Assembly: GCF_020251205.1 (NCBI RefSeq) | Contig: NZ_JAIWYX010000007.1 | Coordinates: forward strand, 248,001-312,000 | DNA: 64,000 bases | Direction: 5' to 3' | Source of the DNA: Arthrobacter sp. M4 | GTDB lineage: Bacteria > Actinomycetota > Actinomycetes > Actinomycetales > Micrococcaceae | In this document: one piece after another, positions 17,355 through 25,286 of the stretch | Layout of the letters: the number at the start of each line of letters is the position of its first letter | Position numbering within the stretch: the stretch's first letter is position 1 | Program-made: the position numbers and the translations under genes | Notes under the pieces: generated by a model | The model's input: the letters and a program-made list of their open reading frames with translations, nothing else | What the model was told of the DNA's origin: nothing | Database searches by the model: none

Positions 17355-18107
17355 TCAGGTGTACAGCAATGAGCCCGGCGTGGTGAGCTTTTCGCCTGTT
17401 TCCAACCAAGTCTTGAGGCCGGAGAGGATCATTGGCCAGCCACCATAGAGTTGGTCGTTGGCGCCTTCGCGCAGTTGGTCGTGCGTGACAGTGAGGTGGC
17501 AGGAGTCGTCGCCAACGGGCTCGATCTCCCACGTCACGCGTGAAGTGCCCTCTGCCTTGACGTCTTCTCCCCACAGAGCGCGCATGGATTGCACCAGTCG
17601 GCGGGGTGGATCAACCTCAAGGTTTTCACCTTCGCCCAGGGGCGCGCCGCCGTCGGATGCCATCACGAATCGCGAGCCGGGAGTCCAATCCGACTCGAGG
17701 CGCATTCCGAAGCTGTATTTGCTGCGTATCTCGCTGTTTGTAATGGCTTCCCAGAGACGTTCCGGAGTGGTCTTGATATAGATTTCGAAAATCTTTTCCA
17801 TGGGACTTTCCAATCTGGATTTGAGGTCGCTGAGCGCAGCGGCCCATGGTTCTGCGTATTTGCTCACCCAGCGGTCGTGGATGAGCCGGATAGGCACTGG
17901 ATTCAGGAAGTGAAGTTTCTCGCGGCCTTGTTTTCGGGCGACCACGAGACCGGCTTCCTCAAGGATTTTGAGGTGCTTAGAGATGCCGAATCGCGTCATA
18001 TCGAAACCCGCCTCCAAAGCGTTGAGCGTTTGCCCATCTTCCTTGAAGAGCTTGTCCAACAGATCTCTGCGGGTCGGGTCGGCCAGTGCCTTGAACACTG
18101 AGTCCAT
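17355..18107 (-). CDS. ArsR regulator fused to SRPBCC (AHSA1) domain
   Basis: A 250-residue fusion. Residues 1-95 are an ArsR winged helix (VFKALADPTRRDLLDKLF, TRFGISKHLKILEEAGLV); residues 100-245 are an AHSA1-like SRPBCC domain (FEIYIKTTPERLWEAI to GGWPMILSGLKTWLETGE). An upstream in-frame ATG (18128) lies inside the operator; promoter geometry puts the transcript start on the ATG at 18107, so this start and a leaderless mRNA are preferred. It has the two domains that are separate genes at 4366-5180. The ligand of the SRPBCC domain could directly control DNA binding. Confidence 0.88.
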   Translation of the reverse strand: MDSVFKALADPTRRDLLDKLFKEDGQTLNALEAGFDMTRFGISKHLKILEEAGLVVARKQGREKLHFLNPVPIRLIHDRWVSKYAEPWAAALSDLKSRLESPMEKIFEIYIKTTPERLWEAITNSEIRSKYSFGMRLESDWTPGSRFVMASDGGAPLGEGENLEVDPPRRLVQSMRALWGEDVKAEGTSRVTWEIEPVGDDSCHLTVTHDQLREGANDQLYGGWPMILSGLKTWLETGEKLTTPGSLLYT

Positions 18108-18113
18108 GGCTCC

Positions 18114-18143
18114 AGAATAGGTGACCATTTAGTCACATGTCAA
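18114..18143 (-). promoter_or_regulatory. Leaderless promoter with operator in spacer
   Basis: On the minus strand TTGACA (18143-18138), an 18-bp spacer and TATTCT (18119-18114) place +1 at 18107, the A of the ATG. The spacer contains the perfect inverted repeat GTGAC-N6-GTCAC (18121-18136), so a bound ArsR dimer would sit between the -35 and -10. Confidence 0.72.
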
Positions 18144-18204
18144 CAAGGATGAAGCTGTCCTTCGAGCTTGAAGTGGTCGGGAACGGCAGTGGCTATGGTG
18201 TCGT

Positions 18205-18228
18205 CGCGGTCGCGGTCGCGGTCGCGGC
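18205..18228. repeat. Hexamer tandem repeat CGCGGT x3-4
   Basis: Four consecutive CGCGGT units (the last ends in C) in the noncoding stretch 18144-18321 between the ArsR fusion and the protease terminator. A 55-codon open frame runs through it on the plus strand but has no ribosome binding site. Confidence 0.5.
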
Positions 18229-18321
18229 TGTAGTGCCCGACGCCGTCCTGGCCGCCGTCGTTGCTGGTGAATTGAGTGGTCCTGCGCCCAAATTTGAGTG
18301 GTAGATCGGCCTTCGCACAGA

Positions 18322-18357
18322 AAGAACCGGATTGATACACGTATCAATCCGGTTCTT
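18322..18357 (-). terminator. 17-bp stem-loop after the sedolisin gene
   Basis: AAGAACCGGATTGATAC (18322-18338) and its inverse complement (18341-18357) form an almost loopless palindrome 40 bp beyond the protease stop codon. In the minus transcript it is followed by TCTGTG, a weak U tract. Confidence 0.7.
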
Positions 18358-18396
18358 GACCTGGCCCGCTGCGCTTCAGACGATCATGGTCTGCAA

Positions 18397-19626
18397 TTAG
18401 AGTCCGGCGATCCCATTCGGGGTACCTACCCCTGTTGGCCCGTCCCAACCTGTGCCGGCGACGCACCACTGGTTCGTGGGGCAGCTGCCTGTTGAGCCGG
18501 ATGCGATGTCATTGAATGTGCCGGCGTTTGTGTATGGGAGGGAGTTCGCCGGCGCCGTAGCGCTGCCGGAGTTTCCGGAAAGCGCATACACAGCGGCGAT
18601 CAAGGGCGAGGACAGGCTCGTTCCGCCGTACTGTGCCCATGACGAAGTCGTACTGCTGATTGGCGCGTACACCGACAAGCCGGTCTGCGGGTCTGCGACG
18701 GCGGCGACGTCCGCTGAGGCGCGCTTACCGCAGCCCGTGCCAAACGTGGCCGCCGCCTGCAAGGCGGCATTGACGCTGGAGCATCCGGATCCCGAGCCGG
18801 ACCAGGCCGACTCGCTCCACCCGCGGGAACTGCTGTCCTTAAACAATGACGTGCCACCCACCGCAGTGACATAACTCGACGACGCCGGGTAGGACGAGCC
18901 AGTGTACCCGTTGTCGCCCGTGGATGCCGTTACGGCGATGCCGGGGTGGTTGTAGTACGCGCCATAGCTCGCGTCGGATAGATCACCACCGCCGTAGCTG
19001 TTGGAAATCGCGACGACTCCTGGCTGTTTGGCGGCTGTAGCCACGGCTGTACCGAGATTCTTGATGCTGGCTGTAGTGGCCTGTACAACGAGGATCTTGC
19101 AGTCGGGGCACGTTGCGGAGACTGTATCGACGTCGAGGGCGGTTTCGGCGGCCCAGCCGGAATCGAACCGCGGGAGCTTGCTCCCTCCATTTTGGTTCAT
19201 GATGGTCAGACAACCGTTGTTGACTGTGCAGGCCGGAAGGCCGAACTGCGAACGGTAGATGGCCAGATCGCGCTCAAGGTTCGGATAGCCGTAAGCATCT
19301 ACAATTGCCACGGTCCGGCCGCCGGATTTAAGACCTGTGAGATTGTAGGCGCTTTGGATTTCCGCAGGGGTTTTACCAGTGGAGGGCGGTGTGGTCGCAG
19401 CGGGAGTGATTTGCCCACGTTGTGGCACTTCCTTGGCCGAGCCCGTTGAATCATCGACGTACTTGAGCGCAAAACAGGACGCATTACCGGCAGGGACATC
19501 GGCGCAAACTCTCTCCGCATGCCAATTGGCCATGGGAGACGGTTGGGCAACTGCCGCCGGCGCCGCCGTCGAGAATGCACTTGTCAACAGCAACAAAGCC
19601 CCGGAAACGCTAAGAAACTTCTTCAC
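18397..19626 (-). CDS. Secreted S53 (sedolisin) family serine protease
   Basis: A 409-residue exported protease. A Sec signal peptide (residues 1-27, ending in APAAVAQP) is followed directly by a short region and the catalytic domain, without the long propeptide usual for sedolisins. The catalytic Glu 161 and Asp 165 (AAETALDVD), oxyanion Asp 238 (STGDNGY) and nucleophile Ser 337 (GGTSLSSP) form the S53 set. Eight or more Cys suggest disulfides, unusual for the family. It is a single-gene unit, probably for extracellular protein degradation in acid conditions. Confidence 0.88.
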   Translation of the reverse strand: MKKFLSVSGALLLLTSAFSTAAPAAVAQPSPMANWHAERVCADVPAGNASCFALKYVDDSTGSAKEVPQRGQITPAATTPPSTGKTPAEIQSAYNLTGLKSGGRTVAIVDAYGYPNLERDLAIYRSQFGLPACTVNNGCLTIMNQNGGSKLPRFDSGWAAETALDVDTVSATCPDCKILVVQATTASIKNLGTAVATAAKQPGVVAISNSYGGGDLSDASYGAYYNHPGIAVTASTGDNGYTGSSYPASSSYVTAVGGTSLFKDSSSRGWSESAWSGSGSGCSSVNAALQAAATFGTGCGKRASADVAAVADPQTGLSVYAPISSTTSSWAQYGGTSLSSPLIAAVYALSGNSGSATAPANSLPYTNAGTFNDIASGSTGSCPTNQWCVAGTGWDGPTGVGTPNGIAGL

Positions 19627-19926
19627 GAAACCTCCCTGAGGATCAACAAGGTCGGCGTTGGCACACCGTCACTCGGGCGACAAGATTTACACCAAAACTC
19701 CATGCTTGTCACCACCTCATGCCGCCTTACGGTGAACGGCACAGCTTGCCGGCGCCGCTACCAAGCGGTTGAAGTCCACACCAACCCGCGTACGGGCCGC
19801 GGCAACTCTCGATGCCCCTGGCTGGCGTCGGTCAGCGGCGTAGCAGGGGAGCCATCTTGCCTGCCCTTCCAACAGGGAGGAAACTCAAAGGCACGTCCCA
19901 CTAGGCTTCGCGTGGCAGGGGGACCG
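19627..19926. other. Divergent intergenic region, no gene supported
   Basis: 300 bp between the sedolisin start and the FHA gene start. A frame continuous with the FHA gene is open here, but its residue composition (many Arg, Cys, Pro) looks non-coding and there is no better start. Promoters of both genes must lie here; no clear boxes were picked. Confidence 0.5.
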
Positions 19927-21042
19927 ATGGACGCCTCCGTTCGTAAGAACGAGTTTCATATTGTCGGCGGAAATGAAGCCGGTACAGTGCTGCGCATTCC
20001 GCCGGGCAAAGTCACCATCGGCAGCGGCGATGAGGCCAACGTGCAATTGCAATACGGGGGAGTGAGCCGCCTCCACGCCTCGCTGACGCCCATGAGCCAG
20101 CGCATGATCCTCAGAGACAATGACTCCAAATACGGCACCTGGGTCAACGGCGAGCAAATCACCACTCCTACCGAAATTGTCGACGGCGACCTGCTGCAAT
20201 TCGGTTCGGTCCGGGTTCGTTTTCGGCAACGGTTGGTGACCGTTCAGAAGCGCACTCGGGACAATCGCAGGATCAAGGATGTTAAGGAACCGAAAGAGAA
20301 GGTCGGCGTCGCCATTCTTTTCGCTGCCGGAATCAATATTCTGGGCCTCGCCGGCAATGCAGCAACCTCCTTCCTGACGGAATTGACCCCCACATGGAGT
20401 TGGTTCATCACCCCAGTCATTGGCCTTGTTGTTGCAGTGATTACCGAGGTCATTGGCCACTACCGCAAATCCCCTGAGCCGGCACCTCGACCATGGCCGG
20501 GCGGTCCACCGCCGCCTCCGCCAAGAAGAAGCGCGCCCCTGGTTGCTACAGTTCTCGCCACGGTGATCCTCCTGGGCGGCGGAACTTGGCTGATCACCGC
20601 CGGGGTGAGTTACGCCGTCGGGTTTTTCTCCGGTAATGAAGCAGGCGTGCAGCGCCTCGAAATGCAAACAACCCGCGAGGTGCAGGGCGTCAGCGTGACC
20701 GTTCTTGGCGTGACAAGCACTACTAATTTCACCCGGGTGGAAATTCTCATGCGGAATGGAACGGACGCCACCATCAGCGTCCCGCTGTTCCAGAATTGCT
20801 CGCTAACATCCGACGACGGCACCACGCTTGATGCCGACACCTTCCGCAGTTCGTGGGGAACCGACATCGCCGCAGGATCGCAGCGCAAGGGCATCATCAA
20901 TTTCCCCGGCCAAGTCGCCAAAGAAGGCGGCAGCTATGCACTGCATTTCTCCACCATCTTCGCGCAGGGTTTCAACGCGCCTCGTTCCATTTCGGTACCG
21001 AATATTAGATTGACCGCCATCCAGGCCGAAGCCCGGCGTTGA
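19927..21042 (+). CDS. FHA-domain membrane protein
   Basis: A 371-residue protein. Residues 1-105 are a forkhead-associated domain (GKVTIGSGDEANVQL, YGGVSRLHASL, DNDSKYGTWVNGEQI), which binds phosphothreonine. Hydrophobic segments follow at about 120-145, 155-176 and 198-232, with a PPPPPPRR stretch between the second and third. The C-terminal 130 residues form a beta-rich domain resembling DUF4352 (VQGVSVTVLGVTSTTNFTRVEILMRNGT). It may transmit a Ser/Thr kinase signal at the membrane. ATG 19927 has GCAGGGGGA just upstream. No kinase gene lies nearby. Confidence 0.82.
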   Translation: MDASVRKNEFHIVGGNEAGTVLRIPPGKVTIGSGDEANVQLQYGGVSRLHASLTPMSQRMILRDNDSKYGTWVNGEQITTPTEIVDGDLLQFGSVRVRFRQRLVTVQKRTRDNRRIKDVKEPKEKVGVAILFAAGINILGLAGNAATSFLTELTPTWSWFITPVIGLVVAVITEVIGHYRKSPEPAPRPWPGGPPPPPPRRSAPLVATVLATVILLGGGTWLITAGVSYAVGFFSGNEAGVQRLEMQTTREVQGVSVTVLGVTSTTNFTRVEILMRNGTDATISVPLFQNCSLTSDDGTTLDADTFRSSWGTDIAAGSQRKGIINFPGQVAKEGGSYALHFSTIFAQGFNAPRSISVPNIRLTAIQAEARR

Positions 21043-21102
21043 TACCGTGCATTTGGTCACGGATTTCGTAACCCCGGGCAACCATGTACCAAACTTAGGA
21101 GG

Positions 21103-22464
21103 GTGACTTCCAAAACCCGCCCCGGACTAGCAATCGCAGCGCTCAGTGTCGGGACGGCGTTGAATCCCCTGAATTCGTCGATGATCGCGGTTGCCCTGGT
21201 GGTGCTGCGCCACGATTTCGCGCTCGACGTAGCCGCGGTCACCTGGGTCATCACGGCCTTTTACCTTGCCTCCGCGGCCGGCCAGCCGCTTATGGGTCGG
21301 CTGGCCGACCGTTTCGGTCCGCGACGGCTCTTCACCTTCGGCATGGCGGTGGTGGCGATTTCCTGCGCCTTGGCGCCGTTCTCACCGAACTTCGCGCTGG
21401 TTTGCGTGGCCCGCGCGCTCATGGCGGTGGGTACCGCGACGGCGTACCCCAGCGCCGTCGTTATGGTTTCGGAACTGAGCCGGCAGGCGAACATCAGCAC
21501 TACCCGGCCGCTCGGCCGGATCCAAATGGCAAATACTTCGGCAGCCGCCGTCGGGCCTGTAGTTGGCGGTCTGTTGGTGAGCCTGGTCGGCTGGCAGGCG
21601 CTGTTCGCGATCAACGTTCCGCTGTCCTTGATCGCCCTGCTGGTGGTGCACCGGGCAGCGCCGCCCGACGTCGGGCGGGAAACCGGGAAGCTGTCCGTCC
21701 TGATCCGCGACTCGGACATCCCCGGAATCCTGGCGTTCATCGGCTCGCTCATGCTGGCGATGATGGCGCTCCTGAACGTGGCGCCCGACTACCGCTGGTG
21801 GCTGATGGTGGGCTCGATAGTGCTGGCGGGGCTGTTTGCGTGGCGCGAGTTGTGCTTCGCCCCGCCGTTCCTGGACCTGCGCCTGCTCGGACGGAACCGG
21901 CCCCTGCTGCTGATGTACTTGCTTTTCGCCGTTTTCAGCGGCGTCTATTACTGCTCATTCTTTGGCTTGCCGCAGCTGCTTCAGGAGGCCGGAAAGTACG
22001 ACGCCGGTCTGGTGGGCCTGCTGATGCTGCCCCTTGCTGCCGTGTCGGTTTTGGCGACGCCCCTTGCGGTTCGGCTGATTGAGCGTTTCGGTGTCCGTTC
22101 GGTGTTGATTGTCGGGGTGCTGGTTTTGGCGCTGGCCTCCGGCGCGCTTGGGCTGCTGACGCTCTCGTTCTGGCCGCCGCTGGTTTTGTTCCTGACGGCG
22201 CTCATGGGTATTCCATACGGGACCGTGAGCACGGCTTCGAACCAAGGTTTGTATTTGTCGGCCCGGCCCGAGGAGAGGGGAGTGGCGGCTGGCATCTTCC
22301 AGACCTGCCGCTACCTTGGTGCGATCACGGCAACGGTGGTCATAGGTGTGGTGTACGGCTCGGGAGTTAACCAACCCAATTGGGGATTGATGGTGTTGAC
22401 CATGTTGGTGCTGAGCGCGGCGGTGTTCCTGTTGACGGTGGCTTGGCGGCAGCCTGCGGAGTAA
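21103..22464 (+). CDS. MFS transporter (drug:H+ antiporter type)
   Basis: A 453-residue major facilitator with 12-14 helices. Helix 1 carries LNSSMIAVAL, and loop 2-3 carries the MFS motif A GRLADRFGPRRLF. The proposed GTG start directly abuts AGGAGG (21097-21102), too close for normal initiation, yet helix 1 begins only seven residues later, so the start may be a rare codon slightly downstream or the GTG itself. Substrates are unknown; similar proteins export drugs. It converges on another MFS gene. Confidence 0.85.
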   Translation: MTSKTRPGLAIAALSVGTALNPLNSSMIAVALVVLRHDFALDVAAVTWVITAFYLASAAGQPLMGRLADRFGPRRLFTFGMAVVAISCALAPFSPNFALVCVARALMAVGTATAYPSAVVMVSELSRQANISTTRPLGRIQMANTSAAAVGPVVGGLLVSLVGWQALFAINVPLSLIALLVVHRAAPPDVGRETGKLSVLIRDSDIPGILAFIGSLMLAMMALLNVAPDYRWWLMVGSIVLAGLFAWRELCFAPPFLDLRLLGRNRPLLLMYLLFAVFSGVYYCSFFGLPQLLQEAGKYDAGLVGLLMLPLAAVSVLATPLAVRLIERFGVRSVLIVGVLVLALASGALGLLTLSFWPPLVLFLTALMGIPYGTVSTASNQGLYLSARPEERGVAAGIFQTCRYLGAITATVVIGVVYGSGVNQPNWGLMVLTMLVLSAAVFLLTVAWRQPAE

Positions 22465-22517
22465 TTCGCTTGCGGCGTCTGGCTCAAGGATTTAGTTATC
22501 TCCAACCCGGCAGGGTA

Positions 22518-23735
22518 TTAGAGATTCCGACGCCGGCGGAACACGAGTCCAATGCACAATGCCGCGGCCGTGGCTGCGGCGAGCGTGACGACTCCAAATG
22601 GAATCGCATTTGTGGCACCCGCAATGCCAACCAACGGAGCGGCCACGCCGCCGAAAGCGAACCGCGCCAGGCCCAGAAGCGAGGAGGCCGTACCTGCGAT
22701 TTCCGGGTAGTCCTTGAGCGCCAGGGATGTTGCGGGCGGGCTGGTCACGGCGGCCCCGCTGACCATGGTGAACAGGGACAGAATGATGGCGATCAGGGGC
22801 AATTGCAGAAGTGCTGTCATCAAGAGGCCAAAAGACCCAGCGAACGTCATGACCAGGCCCACCACAAGGGTGCCCCTTTCAGACCAGCGTTCTGCCACTC
22901 GTCCGCCGATGAAACCGAAGACCATAAAGCCCAGGGAATTCAGGCCGAAAGCGAATGAGTAACCCTGCGGAGAAAGCCCGTAAAGCCCCTGCAAAATGTA
23001 CGTCGCGCCGCTCAGGTAAGCGAAGATCGCCGAATAGGTAAAGCCAGTGATAAGCACTGCGCCAATAAACACAGGGTCAATGAGGAGCCTGCGAAAATCG
23101 CGAATCGTGTGGCTCAAGCCGCCGGTGACGCGCCGTTCCGAGGGTAAGGTCTCCCGAAAAATAACTATGCAGGCCACCAGGATGGCGACTCCTATGGCGG
23201 CGAGGAAAAGGAAAACACCCCGCCAGTCGGTGACATTTGCAAGCTGTCCGCCGATTACTGGGCCGACGATTGCGGCCAGGCCGCCCAGCACAGTCAACCG
23301 TCCGTAGTAGCGAAGCAGCTTACCGCCGGAATAGACGTCCCTGCCCGCTGCCTGGGCGGTCACGATGCCAACAGCCCCGGCCAAGCCTTGAACGAACCTG
23401 GCGACCACAAGCATTTCGATCGAAGGGCTGAGCGCGCAGAGGACAGAGGTGACGACGTAAGCAACAACGCCCACCAGGAGTGGATTGCGTCGGCCGAAGC
23501 GGTCGGACATAGGGCCAGCGATCACCTGGCCGATGGCCAGGCCCAGCAGGCACGCTGTAATCGTCAGCTGAGCGGCCGACGTCGAGCTGTTCAGTTCCAG
23601 CGTCAGGGCAGGGAGGACGGGCAAATAGAGGTCCATGGAAATTGGACCGAAAATGGTCAACAGGCCCAGCACGATTGCGAGAGGGCGGCCGACTGTCTGT
23701 TCTCGAGTCGGGGCCGGGGTATCGACTGCTGTCAC
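22518..23735 (-). CDS. Bcr/CflA-type multidrug efflux MFS transporter
   Basis: A 405-residue, 12-helix transporter. The Bcr/CflA hallmark TIFGPISMDLYLPVLPAL is in helix 1, motif A is GPMSDRFGRRNPLL, and motif C-like glycines lie in helix 5 (GLAAIVGPVIGGQL). The frame is open to 23813, but GGAG lies five bases before GTG 23735 and the residues upstream are non-helical and poorly typical, so GTG is preferred. It is likely a proton-driven exporter of drugs such as bicyclomycin or chloramphenicol; specificity cannot be read from sequence. Confidence 0.88.
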   Translation of the reverse strand: MTAVDTPAPTREQTVGRPLAIVLGLLTIFGPISMDLYLPVLPALTLELNSSTSAAQLTITACLLGLAIGQVIAGPMSDRFGRRNPLLVGVVAYVVTSVLCALSPSIEMLVVARFVQGLAGAVGIVTAQAAGRDVYSGGKLLRYYGRLTVLGGLAAIVGPVIGGQLANVTDWRGVFLFLAAIGVAILVACIVIFRETLPSERRVTGGLSHTIRDFRRLLIDPVFIGAVLITGFTYSAIFAYLSGATYILQGLYGLSPQGYSFAFGLNSLGFMVFGFIGGRVAERWSERGTLVVGLVMTFAGSFGLLMTALLQLPLIAIILSLFTMVSGAAVTSPPATSLALKDYPEIAGTASSLLGLARFAFGGVAAPLVGIAGATNAIPFGVVTLAAATAAALCIGLVFRRRRNL

Positions 23736-24033
23736 GCGGGCTCCATTTCTACTGTGTAGGTGTTTCTGGCTTACTTCCATGGAACCGGTGAATTCCGAAC
23801 GCAGGGAGAGCACTGCTTATCCGGGGTCTGCCAGTACCTCCCTCATGGAATGCAGGGGGTGTAGCGTGATTCGCGCTCGCGGCTTTCCCAGCCATCCCTG
23901 CCTCGGGCATCAGGCGAGCGACTGCGGCGGCTGGCGAGTTGGCAGCAACTCAGGGAATCAGAGCCGTTTGCGCACCACGAGACTGGTGTGCAATCATTCC
24001 CGTGATCGTGACCATCGGCAGGAGGTGAGACCC

Positions 24034-24093
24034 ATGAACGCAGTATCCGCAATGGGTGCTCCCCTGCAGGACACGATCGCGCGACTGAGGTAG
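24034..24093 (+). CDS. Possible 19-residue leader peptide
   Basis: ATG 24034 to TAG 24091-24093 encodes MNAVSAMGAPLQDTIARLR. It has one of the best ribosome binding sites in the window, AGGAGGTGAG ending three bases before the ATG, in an otherwise empty 403-bp region (23736-24138), and stops 45 nt before the patatin-like gene, whose own start has no comparable site. It could be a translational leader or an unannotated small protein; no homologue is known to me. Confidence 0.4.
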   Translation: MNAVSAMGAPLQDTIARLR

Positions 24094-24138
24094 TCGCCAC
24101 CGGGAGCCCCTACAGGCAATCCGCGAAAGGCGACTCCC

Positions 24139-25188
24139 ATGAACACAACTCCTTCTTCTTCAACCCCAGACTCCACGTCGGCAACAGCCGCAGACCGGCC
24201 AGAGTCCGACCAAGATCAGTCCGACCAGGATCAGTCCGACCAAGATCAGTCCGACCAAGATCAGTCCGACCACGATCAGCCGCAAGTCGACGCCACAAAG
24301 CGCATGCGCCCCGTGGGCGAGCGAGCATTGGTCCTTGGTGGCGGCGGATCAACGGGCAACGCTTGGCTGATCGGCGTCATCGCTGGCCTGTTCGATGCCG
24401 GGCTGGATGTGACCGGGGCTGATCTGGTCATCGGGACTTCGGCGGGGTCCACCGCCGCGGCCCAGTTAGCTGGCGCGAGCCCCACCGAACTGCTTTCCGC
24501 TATCCTTGCCGCCGCACCACAGCAAAGGACTGATCCGGTCGGATCGGGCAGTGGACGCGTCAGCTCAGCGGCGGGGTACATGGACAGAACAGCCAAGATC
24601 ATCGCCGCCGCTGAAGATGCGGCTGACATGCGACGCAGAATGGGCGCGGCAGCACTCGAGATGGATGCGGCGTCGGACGGTTCCGGTCAATCGCGGTGGC
24701 GCGCTACAGTCGCCGCGCGGCTGCCCATTCAGCGTTGGCCGCAACGAACGGTGCTCATCACCGCGGTCGATGCCCAAACGGGTGAACCTGTGGTGTTCGA
24801 CCGCCATAGCGGCGTCGAGCTGGCTGACGCCGTCGCAGCAAGCTGTTCCAGTGGCTTCGCCTACAGGATCGGGGACCACCGATATATCGACGGCGGCTAC
24901 CGACGCAACGAGAATGCCGATCTGGCAGCGGGATACGGGCGGGTGCTGGTGCTGTCGCCATTTGGAGGGAGGACACGGACTCCGTTGGACTGGGGCCTGC
25001 ACCTTGCAGCACAGGTAGACGAGCTACGCGCGCGCGGCAGCAGGGTGGCAACGATCTTCCCGGATAGCGACTCCGAGTACATGTTCGGCGCCAATGCGAT
25101 GGATCTGTCGCTGCGTCCTGCCGCTGCCCGTGCTGGATACGAGCAAGGCAGGGCCCTTGCCGGGCAGCTCGTAGAATTCTGGCGCTGA
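24139..25188 (+). CDS. Patatin-like phospholipase / acyl hydrolase
   Basis: A 349-residue patatin-fold lipase. The oxyanion loop GGGGSTGN is at residues 67-74, nucleophile Ser 101 in GTSAG, and the catalytic Asp in YIDGGYRRNENADL. The N-terminus carries five copies of a SDQDQ unit (residues 23-47) encoded by a 15-bp DNA repeat, an acidic tail not seen in typical members. No signal peptide, so it is probably cytoplasmic or membrane-associated. It converges on the Tat amidohydrolase gene. The lipid substrate is unknown. Confidence 0.88.
   Translation: MNTTPSSSTPDSTSATAADRPESDQDQSDQDQSDQDQSDQDQSDHDQPQVDATKRMRPVGERALVLGGGGSTGNAWLIGVIAGLFDAGLDVTGADLVIGTSAGSTAAAQLAGASPTELLSAILAAAPQQRTDPVGSGSGRVSSAAGYMDRTAKIIAAAEDAADMRRRMGAAALEMDAASDGSGQSRWRATVAARLPIQRWPQRTVLITAVDAQTGEPVVFDRHSGVELADAVAASCSSGFAYRIGDHRYIDGGYRRNENADLAAGYGRVLVLSPFGGRTRTPLDWGLHLAAQVDELRARGSRVATIFPDSDSEYMFGANAMDLSLRPAAARAGYEQGRALAGQLVEFWR
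24205..24279 (+). repeat. 15-bp coding tandem repeat x5
   Basis: Five head-to-tail units TCCGACCANGATCAG (24205-24279), differing at one base, encode SDQDQ repeats. Being a multiple of three, copy number changes would not shift the frame. Confidence 0.9.
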
Positions 25189-25192
25189 CGTC

Positions 25193-25225
25193 CACTAGAC
25201 GGCGCCGCGATGGCGCCGTCTAGTG
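25193..25225. terminator. Bidirectional terminator
   Basis: The perfect 14-bp stem CACTAGACGGCGCC/GGCGCCGTCTAGTG with a 5-nt loop starts 5 bp after the patatin-like stop and serves the convergent amidohydrolase gene too. Confidence 0.75.
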
Positions 25226-25286
25226 TGCACCAGAAAGGGTGTGGCTGGATTCCGAACATGCACCGTTCGAATCCAGCCTGCGTCGA

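Noticed and set aside
18137..18304. 55-codon plus-strand frame beginning at the ArsR-fusion promoter
   Set aside because: Its ATG lies inside the opposite promoter's -35, there is no ribosome binding site, and the Val/Ala run comes from the CGCGGT repeat.
24205..24279. CRISPR-like direct repeats
   Set aside because: The units are contiguous 15-mers without spacers and encode SDQDQ in frame, so they are a coding tandem repeat.
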